From NCBI GenBank assembly GCA_900556585.1, contig USPD01000013.1, forward strand, positions 1 through 27,628: a DNA stretch of 27,628 nucleotides, read 5' to 3'. Positions 16,717-25,469 of the stretch are shown here, in pieces. The first letter of the stretch is position 1. Every line of letters starts with the position of its first letter. Position numbers and translations under genes: made by a program. The notes below the pieces were generated by a model that was given only the letters and a program-made list of their open reading frames with translations, was not told the origin of the DNA and ran no database searches. This stretch comes from an uncultured Eggerthella sp. (GTDB lineage Bacteria; Actinomycetota; Coriobacteriia; Coriobacteriales; Eggerthellaceae).

Positions 16717-17373
16717 TTATGCGTATTTCACCATTACCATATTCATCTTATTCGCAACTAATTCGCATTGATCAACACAATCTTCCATTGCATCAAGCAA
16801 ACGAGTCCATACAATTACGCGCATAGTATGCTCGCGCTCTTCGGTATAAAGCTGACGAATAAGCTTGATATAGAGTTCATCCGCTTCGTCTTCCAATTCA
16901 TTAACTTGATAAACAAGCGACTTGAATTTGCTTGACTTTTTACAGTTACGAAAATCTGCCATTGCCTTTGATAATGCCTCGCAAGAAGAAACAATTAGCT
17001 TCACAAACTTTTTTGCATCTTCGTGCATAAAGTGAATATCGTACATATAAAAGCGCTGAATAATTTCTTCCGTAAGATCAATTACCTCATCAAGGTTTTC
17101 TGCGATACCAATAACATCTTCCCTATCAATAGGTGTGACGAAGTCAGTTATCAGGCTTTCAAAAATTCCGTGACAAACTTCATCTGCTTCACGTTCAAGC
17201 GCATGAGCGCGCTCCAAGCGCGATTCAACCTGCTCTACGGATTCAAAGCTATCAACTATTTCTTTTAAAAGCTTTGCTTCCTTTACTGCAAGCGCTGCCT
17301 GAGATTCAAAAGCATCATAATAATCGAACTTTTTCTTTTTCTTCTTCAACTCTTTTTTCGTTAGCTTTGCCAT
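16717..17373 (-). CDS. DUF47 / PhoU-like protein
   Basis: An all-helical protein of 218 residues resembling the DUF47 family of PhoU-related proteins, usually encoded beside PiT-type phosphate transporters and thought to control them. Visible marks are repeated acidic helices with metal-cluster-type motifs (ALEREADEV, ELEDEADELY), the family's PIDREDV loop, and coiled-coil-prone helices throughout. The N-terminus carries a lysine-rich stretch (residues 5-15), perhaps for membrane or nucleic-acid contact. GGGGGA lies six bases before the ATG. No PiT transporter is adjacent; its neighbours are a metallo-hydrolase and rel. The family call is good, the role in phosphate uptake is inference. Confidence 0.82.
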   Translation of the reverse strand: MAKLTKKELKKKKKKFDYYDAFESQAALAVKEAKLLKEIVDSFESVEQVESRLERAHALEREADEVCHGIFESLITDFVTPIDREDVIGIAENLDEVIDLTEEIIQRFYMYDIHFMHEDAKKFVKLIVSSCEALSKAMADFRNCKKSSKFKSLVYQVNELEDEADELYIKLIRQLYTEEREHTMRVIVWTRLLDAMEDCVDQCELVANKMNMVMVKYA

Positions 17374-17439
17374 TTGATCCCCCCGATACGCTTACAGTTT
17401 ACTCATACGTAACAATTGTAAACGCTTAGGGAGTTTCTT

Positions 17440-18117
17440 TTAACAGAAATATGCAAATACTCGACGTTGTTCATCAGCAATCGTAGTAAGCGAATTATGG
17501 CCCGGCAACACCAAGGTATCATTAGGAAGTTGAGACAAACGACGCAAAGATGCACGCATCTGTCTATCGTTTCCACCTTCAAAGTCAGTTCGTCCTATAG
17601 AACCGCAAAAAAGCGTGTCGCCAGAGATTAAAACATTAGCCCCGTCTAAGTACTTACCTTTATCAGATTCTAAGAACAGGCAAATACCTCCCGGCGTATG
17701 ACCAGGTGTCAAGATTACTTTCCATGCCATATTGCCAAGCTTTAAGGTGTCTTTATCATTAAGCCTTACATCCACCTTGCATGATTCTGCTGGCGGAAAA
17801 CCTTTAGGCTGATTCTCTATAACAGGCGCGTCAATAGCAGAAGCATATACTGTAGCGCCTGTTTTATCCTTTAGCTCTTTTAGAGCACTAACATGATCAG
17901 CATGGTGATGAGTCAACACAATTGCATCGATGTTGCGATTCCCTACCAGTGACATAATGGCATCTACGTCATGAGAAGGATCCACAACAAATGTCGCCTG
18001 ATCATCAGAAATTACATACGTATTATTGGCAATAGGACCTTGTACCGTATATTCAATATCTACACAAGCGCCCGTTACCACCAAGTTCGAACCCTTGCGC
18101 TTAACTTGTACTTTCAT
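17440..18117 (-). CDS. Metallo-beta-lactamase-fold hydrolase (glyoxalase II-like)
   Basis: Contains the zinc motif THHHADH (69-75), the third-histidine motif TPGHTPGG, the bridging aspartate in ISGDTLF, and a final histidine in LPGHN. This arrangement is typical of the small YcbL/glyoxalase II-like group (about 210-230 residues), many of which hydrolyse thioesters. The first 25 residues precede the fold's usual start; AAGGGA eight bases upstream supports this ATG. It follows rel by 38 bases. The substrate cannot be read from sequence. Confidence 0.87.
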   Translation of the reverse strand: MKVQVKRKGSNLVVTGACVDIEYTVQGPIANNTYVISDDQATFVVDPSHDVDAIMSLVGNRNIDAIVLTHHHADHVSALKELKDKTGATVYASAIDAPVIENQPKGFPPAESCKVDVRLNDKDTLKLGNMAWKVILTPGHTPGGICLFLESDKGKYLDGANVLISGDTLFCGSIGRTDFEGGNDRQMRASLRRLSQLPNDTLVLPGHNSLTTIADEQRRVFAYFC

Positions 18118-18155
18118 AAACGAATCCCTTCGTCAAATTAGATTGGTGCCAAAAC

Positions 18156-20483
18156 TTATTTCGATGTAGCGCCTGGCATCATGCGGCGTGCATCAAATAC
18201 CCCTTCTACCGCTTGTAGCTTGGAAAGAATACGCTCGATTTTGCTAATATCTGAAATTTGGAACAAGAAACGCATTTCAGCCATACCGTCACGATGGGTT
18301 GTCGTTGACACATTGAGCATATTTGCACCATATTCGGACAAAACAGAAGCGACATCCAGCAACAAATTCATACGATCAAGCGCCTCAACAATAATTTCAA
18401 CATTGTATATCGCATCAGGCACTGCTTCATCTTCCCAATGAACTTCAATAATACGTTCTGGATGTTGCTTAAGTTCTGCAGCATTAGGACAATCATCACG
18501 ATGAACCGATACACCACGACCACGCGTCACAAAGCCAATAATTTTGTCTCCTGGTACTGGATTACAACAACGAGACAAACGAACCAGCACATCATCAATG
18601 CCGCGCACTACTACGCCATTAGAAGCATGAGTCTCATGCTTTTTAGGACGCTTTACGCTTGTAAGCATAGGAGGCATTTTGCCTGTTGCTGAAGCAGACA
18701 TACCCATTAAAGGCTTTTCAGCTTCTTCTGTTCCCTTGTCTACCAAAATCTTGAGCATGCGATTGGCAACATGGATAGGATTTTCTTTGCCCGAACCAAT
18801 GTTTACCAACATATCATCAGCACTCTTAAAGCCCATTGCTTCAGCAACTTGCTTCATAGCACGCATACTTTGCGCTGAAGAAAGCCCCAGCCCATGCTTT
18901 CTCATCTCATGAACAAGTTTGTCGCGTCCTGTTTGTAAATCGTCAGAGCGACTCATCTTGGAAAAATATGAGCGGATCTTTGAACGTGCAGAAGGCGTTT
19001 TTACAATATTGAGCCAATCACGTGAAGGCGTAGCACTTTTTTGCGTAAGAATTTCAACACGATCACCCATTTGGAGCTGATAGCTTAACGGAACGATAGA
19101 GCCATTAACCTTTGCTCCCACGCAATGATGGCCAACTTCTGTGTGGATAGCATACGCAAAATCAACAGGAGTCGAACCAAAACGCAAGCTCATTGCCTTG
19201 CCCTTAGGGGTAAAAACAAATACCTCTTTCGGGTCAAGGTCAGTCTTTAAAGACTTCAAGAATTCGCGAGAATCTTTCGTTTCATCTTGCCAGTCAACCA
19301 TTTCACGGAGCCAAGCAATTTGCTTATCAAACGAATCGGATCCCTTGCCACCCTTTTCTTTGTAGCGCCAATGAGCCGCAACACCATACTCACTCATACG
19401 GTGCATTTCTTCGGTGCGAATTTGCACCTCAAGAGGCCTACCCGTAGGACCAATAACCGTCGTATGCAAGCTTTGATACATATTAAATTTTGGCATAGCA
19501 ATATAATCTTTAAAGCGACCAGGCATTGGATGCCATAAACTATGTACCGCACCAAGCGCCGAATAGCAATCTTTCACAGAAGTAGTAATGATACGAACGG
19601 CACTAAGGTCATAAATTTCTGAAAAGCCCTTACCGCGTTTCGTCATTTTTTGGTAAATGGAATACAAATGCTTTGGGCGGCCCATAATTTGAGCTTCAAC
19701 GCCAATTTTGTCCATTTCACCGCGAAGAATTTCAATAATAGATTCCAGGTATTCTTCGCGTTCCTTGCGTGTTTCAGCAACCATTCGAGAAACTTGCTTA
19801 AATTTCGTTGGCTCCAAATAGAAAAATGCCAAATCTTCAAGTTCCCACTTAATTGAGCTAATGCCTAAACGATGAGCAATAGGGGCATAAATCTCTAGAG
19901 TTTCACGCGCTTTAAAAATACGCCTGTCTTCACGCAATGCCGATAAGGTACGCATATTATGCAAGCGGTCCGCCAACTTAATAACCACAACGCGAATATC
20001 TTTATTCATGGCAATAAGCATCTTACGAAACGTTTCCGCTTGTTCATCAGAAAGCGTTTCAACAGATAACTTAGTGATTTTGGTAACACCATCTACCAAG
20101 TTAGCAACCGCTTTGCCAAAAAGCTCAGCTACCTGTTCCTTTGTTGCTGCGGTATCTTCTACCGTATCATGCAACAACGCAGCACATAAGGTTTCAACAT
20201 CCATATGAAGATCAGCCAAAATAATGGCAACTTCGACAGGATGGATAACAAAAGCCTCACCCGACTTGCGCTTCTGACCAGCATGCATTTCATCAGCAAA
20301 GCGAAATGCCTTTTCCAATAAGGCACGATCAGGATCATCCAAATACGAAGAGGTTAAACGCTCCAGCTCCAAAAACCTTTCTTTAGGATCGGAACCAACA
20401 GGAGCAGAAGTGGATGATTTAATAGTGGGATCAACAGCCGAAGGCACCAAGCCCACTTGATGGACATGAGAAGAATTAGCCAT
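18156..20483 (-). CDS. rel: Bifunctional (p)ppGpp synthetase/hydrolase, long RelA-SpoT type
   Basis: Makes and degrades the alarmone (p)ppGpp of the stringent response. Order of parts: HD hydrolase domain with His81, HD 105-106 and ED 109-110; synthetase domain with YDLSAVRI and the RFKD signature (323-326) seen in bifunctional Rel rather than synthase-only RelA; TGS domain (about 419-480); a zinc-finger-like segment with RCCNPVPGD; and a C-terminal ACT domain (about 695-775). Both catalytic domains appear intact. Its start lies three bases after the recJ stop, with GGGGAGG formed by the end of recJ, so the two are translationally coupled. 775 residues is normal. Confidence 0.96.
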   Translation of the reverse strand: MANSSHVHQVGLVPSAVDPTIKSSTSAPVGSDPKERFLELERLTSSYLDDPDRALLEKAFRFADEMHAGQKRKSGEAFVIHPVEVAIILADLHMDVETLCAALLHDTVEDTAATKEQVAELFGKAVANLVDGVTKITKLSVETLSDEQAETFRKMLIAMNKDIRVVVIKLADRLHNMRTLSALREDRRIFKARETLEIYAPIAHRLGISSIKWELEDLAFFYLEPTKFKQVSRMVAETRKEREEYLESIIEILRGEMDKIGVEAQIMGRPKHLYSIYQKMTKRGKGFSEIYDLSAVRIITTSVKDCYSALGAVHSLWHPMPGRFKDYIAMPKFNMYQSLHTTVIGPTGRPLEVQIRTEEMHRMSEYGVAAHWRYKEKGGKGSDSFDKQIAWLREMVDWQDETKDSREFLKSLKTDLDPKEVFVFTPKGKAMSLRFGSTPVDFAYAIHTEVGHHCVGAKVNGSIVPLSYQLQMGDRVEILTQKSATPSRDWLNIVKTPSARSKIRSYFSKMSRSDDLQTGRDKLVHEMRKHGLGLSSAQSMRAMKQVAEAMGFKSADDMLVNIGSGKENPIHVANRMLKILVDKGTEEAEKPLMGMSASATGKMPPMLTSVKRPKKHETHASNGVVVRGIDDVLVRLSRCCNPVPGDKIIGFVTRGRGVSVHRDDCPNAAELKQHPERIIEVHWEDEAVPDAIYNVEIIVEALDRMNLLLDVASVLSEYGANMLNVSTTTHRDGMAEMRFLFQISDISKIERILSKLQAVEGVFDARRMMPGATSK

Positions 20484-20486
20484 GAT

Positions 20487-23400
20487 CTACCTCCCCTCTC
20501 CGTTATCATCGTACGGAAGTAATGGATGCCTAATGCGGTCTTGCAACTGATCCACAGAACTCCCCAACACCCAGTCTTTAAATGCCATAAATGAGTCGTA
20601 TTCGTCTAAACCTTCGCGATACTGCACACTATCGCTCAATTCAACTTTACCTTTATAGTCTACGACATATATTCGATGAGTAGTACCATCACTCTGTGAG
20701 GTTTCTTCTGTTTTACTTTCAAGAAGACCCAACTCTTCAAATACCGCAACCCCCAAGCTTACCTGCCTTGACGTTACGGTGTTACCAAACAAGCGTGTTG
20801 AACGACGCGCAATATCTTCCGCATCATACGTGAAGAAAGATTGTCCTTCTCCTTGCTGCAATGCGCGCAGACTGCGGTAGATTTGCGCCATTTCGTCATG
20901 GTTTGGAGCTATACCATGAAGCAACTCTTCGTTTAAGCGGACATCCGCTTTACTAAATAGCAAATGAATATGTGCTGTTTCGCCATCACGTCCAGCACGT
21001 CCACTCATTTGATTAAATTCCACTTCACTAAAAGGCAGGTGATACAACACTACATGGCGAACGCCGGGAATATCTATACCTTCGCCAAATGCAGAAGTCG
21101 CAACGAGCACCTGCAGCCCACCTTCACGGAAGAGCGCTTCTACACGCTGACGCTCCATACGAGAAAGCCCTGCATTATAAAAACCAATCAAAGAAGCAAT
21201 ATGGGGTTCTTGTTTACGCAAACGACGTACAAGAGCAACACTTTCCATGCGAGAATTTACATAAATAAGGGTCTTTTCTCCTTGAGCTACTAAGCTTGCC
21301 AAATAGCGTTCACGCTTCTTGGTATTTCGCTGGTCAATTACCTGCAAATTAGCACGCTCGGTGTTATCAAATACCACTTCATCAAGGCTAAATGCTTGTC
21401 GAATTTCATCTGCAACTGCTGTATCAGCCGTTGCGGTAACTGCTAAAACTTGAGGATTACCCAATCGCGCTACCGATTGTCCTAAATGCACATATGAGGG
21501 GCGAAAACCTGCCTTAGAGGTTCCTACATGGTGAGCTTCATCAATAACAACAAATCCAATTGCTGATGCCTGAGCTAGTTCTTCGGCATGAAAATCAAAG
21601 TATTCAGGTGTTGTAAGCAAAATATCAAGTTCGCCTGTAGCTAAATCAGTCATAACTTGATTACGTTCTTGCAAAGGCGTTGCTCCCGTAAGCACACCAA
21701 TTGTCAATCCGAAAGAACCTAAGGTGCGCTCTAAGTGAAATGCCTGATCTGCTACTAACGCACGTAGTGGATATACAAATAAACTGGTTTCCTGCTTAAT
21801 TAAGGCTAGTTCGGCTGCATGAATTTGGAAAATGAGCGACTTTCCACGTCCTGTTCCCATGATTGCGAGAACAGAATGTCCTGCATCTAACAAATCGAGT
21901 GTTTTTTGCTGCGCTTCATGCAAGGTCCCTTCGCCTAAGAAAGCTTGCACTAGATCATTTCTAAACGCCTGAGGATTTTGCTTTGCATGTTGAGCCCACA
22001 ACGCTCTATCGGAATCGGGCGATTGCCATTCAGGTGTATCGCACATATCACGCTCAGTCATGCCTGCCGCAATGAGACCCGTCACAAACCTCTTATCATC
22101 ATCCTCCAAACAAGCTTCCAGGGCAGCACAAGGAGCTAAAGGCTTCAATGAAGAAACCACCGCTTTAACGGAACGACGCCCCTTCCAAGTATCAATTTGC
22201 AATTCAAATACCGCATCAAGAGCACAAGAACAATTGAGCAGCGCCTGAGTATCAGAACAATGAAACATGATGCAATTGAGCGAATGTTTTCCATCAGTAA
22301 GCGTACATGACAAATGATTCTTGTCTGCTCCTACCGCACGACCACCCGCCATCATGATGCCATGTGCAAGAAAGTGTGGGCTCGGGTTTTCCTGACCAAA
22401 GGGAGCCAATAAATCAAGCTTTTCAACATTTGCCATAGTTAATTCGCCCAAATCAAGAGAAGCATCCACATCAATCCGTGGAATAAAGTCCTCAGGAGGT
22501 AATGCGTCCATATAGTTACAAAGACGCTCAGTAAATTCAGAAATTTTATCCGCTTTTAAGGTAACTCCTACCGCAGCGTGGTGCCCACCAAATCGCACCA
22601 AAATATCCTGACAACTTGATACTGCTTGGAATAAATTAACTTCACCAACGCTTCTGCCAGAACCATGCGCTTCATCGCCTTCAATAGTAAACAACAACGT
22701 AGGAACGCCATAGCGATTAGCCAAACGCGAAGCAACAATACCCTTTACTCCTTCATGCCAACCTTCGCCAGCAACCACAAGCGCACGTTGTCCTTTGAAC
22801 ACTTGTTCTGCCTGAGCACTTGCCACTTCGGCCAATTCCGCTTCAATGCCTCTTCTGCGCGTGTTGGTGTCTTCCAATTCGGACGCAAGATGAGCCGATT
22901 CTGCAAAATCATCACTCATTAATAAATCAAGGGCAAGCTGAGCGTTACCCATTCTTCCTGCGGCGTTAAGACGAGGAACCATAGTGAAGCTTAGATTCGA
23001 AGATGTTACTGGCTTGTCTGCGAAGCCTGATTCACCCAGCAAAGCGGCAATACAAGGACGTGGGTTTTCATTAATCATGCGAAGGCCTTCACTTACCAAT
23101 GCACGATTTTGATCACGCATCGGCATAAGGTCTGCAACAGTGCCCAATGTGGCCAGGTCAATTAATTCGCACCATAAATTCGGCTTACCAAAACGTGATC
23201 CAACCGCTTGCATAACCTTTAGAGCCACTCCAGCACCAGCCAATAGAGCACTCGGATTGTCTCCACACTTAGGATCAACAACAGGAACGCCAACAGGAAC
23301 CAAATCAGCCGGTTCATGATGATCAGTTATAACCACATCAATACCTTGGTCAAGCAAAAGCTGCACTTCACGTTTGGCTGCAATGCCATTGTCTACTGTA

Positions 23401-23819
23401 ACAACAAGTTTAGGTTCATAAGAAGCTACTCGCTTAATTGAGGCATCGGATAAGCCATACCCTTCCTCAAAGCGCAACGGAATAAAAGGTGTTACCTGCG
23501 CGCCACAAGCACGAAGCCCTCGAGTCATAAGCGTAGTTGCAGATACGCCATCTAAGTCAAAGTCGCCATATACCAAAATATGTTCTTCATTTTGAATGGC
23601 CGAAGCAATACGATCAACTGCTTCATCCATCCCTTCAATAAGGTAAGGATCTTGCCAATCCCTCTCTAAACTAGGATGTAAAAAAGTATCTACTGCCTGA
23701 GGAGTATCAATACCTCGAGTCACAAGCGTAGCTGCAATAAAATGAGGCAAATTAAGTTTTTCAGCAATACGATGTACCACGACTTCGTCAGCCGTAGCTA
23801 AATTAATACGCGCGTTCAT
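20487..23819 (-). CDS. recJ: RecJ exonuclease with embedded RecQ-like helicase
   Basis: RecJ degrades single-stranded DNA 5' to 3' in recombination and repair. The nuclease core is present: GDFDLDG (85-91), TVDNG, DHH (166-168), and GGHHAAVG of DHHA1 (411-418), with an OB-like region to about 560. A complete helicase follows: Walker A GTGRGKS (655-661), DEAH (760-763), TATAD (795-799), ATSAFGEGIDIPG, and QMSGRAGRDGE (937-946). After about 950 the sequence resembles the C-terminal domain of long RecJ proteins. So a superfamily 2 RecQ-like helicase appears placed between RecJ parts, without RecQ's cysteine zinc site. Ordinary RecJ is about 560-790 residues; this is 1110. The start has only a weak AGG nearby. 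The frame is uninterrupted and the motifs of both enzymes look functional. Confidence 0.93.
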   Translation of the reverse strand: MNARINLATADEVVVHRIAEKLNLPHFIAATLVTRGIDTPQAVDTFLHPSLERDWQDPYLIEGMDEAVDRIASAIQNEEHILVYGDFDLDGVSATTLMTRGLRACGAQVTPFIPLRFEEGYGLSDASIKRVASYEPKLVVTVDNGIAAKREVQLLLDQGIDVVITDHHEPADLVPVGVPVVDPKCGDNPSALLAGAGVALKVMQAVGSRFGKPNLWCELIDLATLGTVADLMPMRDQNRALVSEGLRMINENPRPCIAALLGESGFADKPVTSSNLSFTMVPRLNAAGRMGNAQLALDLLMSDDFAESAHLASELEDTNTRRRGIEAELAEVASAQAEQVFKGQRALVVAGEGWHEGVKGIVASRLANRYGVPTLLFTIEGDEAHGSGRSVGEVNLFQAVSSCQDILVRFGGHHAAVGVTLKADKISEFTERLCNYMDALPPEDFIPRIDVDASLDLGELTMANVEKLDLLAPFGQENPSPHFLAHGIMMAGGRAVGADKNHLSCTLTDGKHSLNCIMFHCSDTQALLNCSCALDAVFELQIDTWKGRRSVKAVVSSLKPLAPCAALEACLEDDDKRFVTGLIAAGMTERDMCDTPEWQSPDSDRALWAQHAKQNPQAFRNDLVQAFLGEGTLHEAQQKTLDLLDAGHSVLAIMGTGRGKSLIFQIHAAELALIKQETSLFVYPLRALVADQAFHLERTLGSFGLTIGVLTGATPLQERNQVMTDLATGELDILLTTPEYFDFHAEELAQASAIGFVVIDEAHHVGTSKAGFRPSYVHLGQSVARLGNPQVLAVTATADTAVADEIRQAFSLDEVVFDNTERANLQVIDQRNTKKRERYLASLVAQGEKTLIYVNSRMESVALVRRLRKQEPHIASLIGFYNAGLSRMERQRVEALFREGGLQVLVATSAFGEGIDIPGVRHVVLYHLPFSEVEFNQMSGRAGRDGETAHIHLLFSKADVRLNEELLHGIAPNHDEMAQIYRSLRALQQGEGQSFFTYDAEDIARRSTRLFGNTVTSRQVSLGVAVFEELGLLESKTEETSQSDGTTHRIYVVDYKGKVELSDSVQYREGLDEYDSFMAFKDWVLGSSVDQLQDRIRHPLLPYDDNGEGR

Positions 23820-23836
23820 AATCTCATACCTATCAT
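23816..23836 (-). CDS. Possible six-codon leader ORF coupled to recJ
   Basis: The strongest ribosome-binding site near recJ, AGGAGGTGA (23856-23848), lies too far from the recJ ATG. It stands 11 bases before another ATG that begins MIGMRL and stops at TGA, overlapping the recJ start (ATGA). Ribosomes loaded here could reinitiate at recJ. The product is too short to judge by homology; coupling is inference. Confidence 0.3.
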   Translation of the reverse strand: MIGMRL

Positions 23837-23869
23837 AATTTCTTTTCTCACCTCCTATTGTCGCACAAG

Positions 23870-23902
23870 AAAAGGGCTTCTCAAAAACAAGAGAAGCCCT
23901 TT
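23870..23902 (-). terminator. Terminator of glmU-prs-pth
   Basis: A perfect 12-bp stem (23871-23882 with 23891-23902) has an 8-base loop and is followed on the minus strand by TTCTTGTG after the closing T residues. It lies about 20 bases beyond the pth stop and separates that unit from recJ. Confidence 0.85.
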
Positions 23903-23922
23903 GATGCTAAACGGTAATATGT

Positions 23923-24498
23923 CTATCTATTAAAGGTATTTTGAGTACGCTCTAGCCCGTCATTGAGCAGCGACTCTACAGCATCTGCTGCCTTATAACA
24001 GGACTCGTCAAAATCGTCTTTTGCTTCTTTTCTCGGAGCCTGCAACACAAAATCTACTACACTCATTTTTCCCGGAGGACGTCCAATACCAACACGTACT
24101 CGCAGAAAATCGCGCGTTCCTAACTTATCAATAATAGAGCGAAGACCATTATGTCCTGCATGGCCACCACCCTTTTTAACACGCACCGTAGCGGGACTAA
24201 TATCAAGTTCATCATGAATAACAATCAGTTCTTCAGGACGTTCTTCATAATCGCGACACAGATGCGATACTGGTCCCCCTGAAAGATTCATAAAGCTTTG
24301 AGGCTTTGCCAAAATTACTTTTTGAACTTCCCCTGACTTTAGACGAACTTTCGCCTCGCCCACCAGCGCACCACACGCATTTTTCCAATAAGAAACACCC
24401 CAACGCTGAGCAAGTAAATCAATTACTTCAAACCCAGCATTATGACGAGTGTGGGCATAGTCTTCGCCAGGATTACCTAATCCAACAATAACCTGCAT
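23923..24498 (-). CDS. pth: Peptidyl-tRNA hydrolase
   Basis: Recycles tRNA from peptidyl-tRNAs dropped by stalled ribosomes; essential in most bacteria. The catalytic His19 is in TRHNAGF, with Asn71 (FMNLSG), Asp96 (HDELD) and Asn117 (GHNGLR) at the expected places. Its 191 residues are normal. The ATG overlaps the prs stop by one base. In many Gram-positive bacteria pth follows glmU-prs with a ctc (ribosomal protein L25) gene between; here ctc is absent. Confidence 0.97.
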   Translation of the reverse strand: MQVIVGLGNPGEDYAHTRHNAGFEVIDLLAQRWGVSYWKNACGALVGEAKVRLKSGEVQKVILAKPQSFMNLSGGPVSHLCRDYEERPEELIVIHDELDISPATVRVKKGGGHAGHNGLRSIIDKLGTRDFLRVRVGIGRPPGKMSVVDFVLQAPRKEAKDDFDESCYKAADAVESLLNDGLERTQNTFNR

Positions 24499-25469
24499 TA
24501 CAGTGCAAACTCCGGATCGAACAAGGAAGCAACAGATTCATTTGCATAAACGTTACTAATTGCACTTGCCAGCAACGGAGCAACCGATATAACACGGATT
24601 TTGCCTGTCTGACGATCCTCCGGAACCGCAATAGTGTTGCAAACTACTACCTCTTCAATTTGAGAATTTTCCAAACGTTCATATGCTGGCCCGGAAAATA
24701 CTGGATGGCTAGCACATACAAATACCCTATCAGCACCCTTTTCTTTCAAGGTTGCAACTGCCGCACACAGCGTGCCTGCCGTGTCGATAATATCGTCGTT
24801 TACGATACAGATCTTGTCCTTAACATCGCCAATCAACGCAGTAATTTCTGCCTTGTTATGACCAGGACGACCCTTGTGCATAATAGCCAGGTCTGCGTGG
24901 AGCATATCAGATAATTTCTTTGCTGCCTTTGCACGACCTACGTCAGGACTTACTACACAAAGTTTGTCAGGATTTAATCCCTTTTTCTTGAAGTAATCAG
25001 CAAAGATAGGAAGTGCTGTTAAGTGATCAACTGGAGTATCAAAGAAACCCTGAATCTGACCTTGATGCAAGTCGATAGTAATCATGCGATCAATACCTGA
25101 AACAGTCATCAGGTTTGCAACCAGTTTTGCGGTAATTGGTTCACGTGCGGCCGCTTTTCGATCCTGACGAGCATATCCATAGCAAGGAACTACTGCGTTA
25201 ACCGTACGTGCAGAAGCACGCTTTGCGGCATCAGCCATAATGAGAAGTTCCATAAGGGCTTCGTTTACATTAGGAGTGGATGTTGATTGAACAATAAACA
25301 CATCCGCGCCACGAACGCTTTCCAGGTAACGTGCATAAATTTCACCGTTGGAAAACTTCTCAAGCTTTACATTGCCTAAGGTTGTGCCTAATTTTGTTGC
25401 AATTTCCTCGGCAAGATCGGGGGCAGTTGAGCCCGCGAAGATCGCCATGGTTTTTGTCATATTGCTCAT
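24498..25469 (-). CDS. prs: Ribose-phosphate pyrophosphokinase
   Basis: Makes phosphoribosyl pyrophosphate from ribose 5-phosphate and ATP, for nucleotides, NAD, histidine and tryptophan (the TrpD substrate). Motifs: FSNGEIYARYLESVRGADVF, the flexible catalytic loop YGYARQDRKAAAREP, DLHQGQIQGFFD, and the ribose-phosphate loop VNDDIIDTAGT. I chose the ATG at 25469, which overlaps the glmU stop (ATGA) with AAAGGA upstream. An in-frame ATG at 25493 lies inside glmU and adds eight charged residues. Length 323 residues, normal. Confidence 0.97.
   Translation of the reverse strand: MSNMTKTMAIFAGSTAPDLAEEIATKLGTTLGNVKLEKFSNGEIYARYLESVRGADVFIVQSTSTPNVNEALMELLIMADAAKRASARTVNAVVPCYGYARQDRKAAAREPITAKLVANLMTVSGIDRMITIDLHQGQIQGFFDTPVDHLTALPIFADYFKKKGLNPDKLCVVSPDVGRAKAAKKLSDMLHADLAIMHKGRPGHNKAEITALIGDVKDKICIVNDDIIDTAGTLCAAVATLKEKGADRVFVCASHPVFSGPAYERLENSQIEEVVVCNTIAVPEDRQTGKIRVISVAPLLASAISNVYANESVASLFDPEFAL

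Noticed and set aside
23857..23884. recJ promoter inside the pth terminator (TTGAGA, 16 bases, GACAAT on the minus strand)
   Set aside because: It would start transcription near 23850 and remove most of the strong AGGAGGTGA, so the two readings conflict; the match is also only partial.
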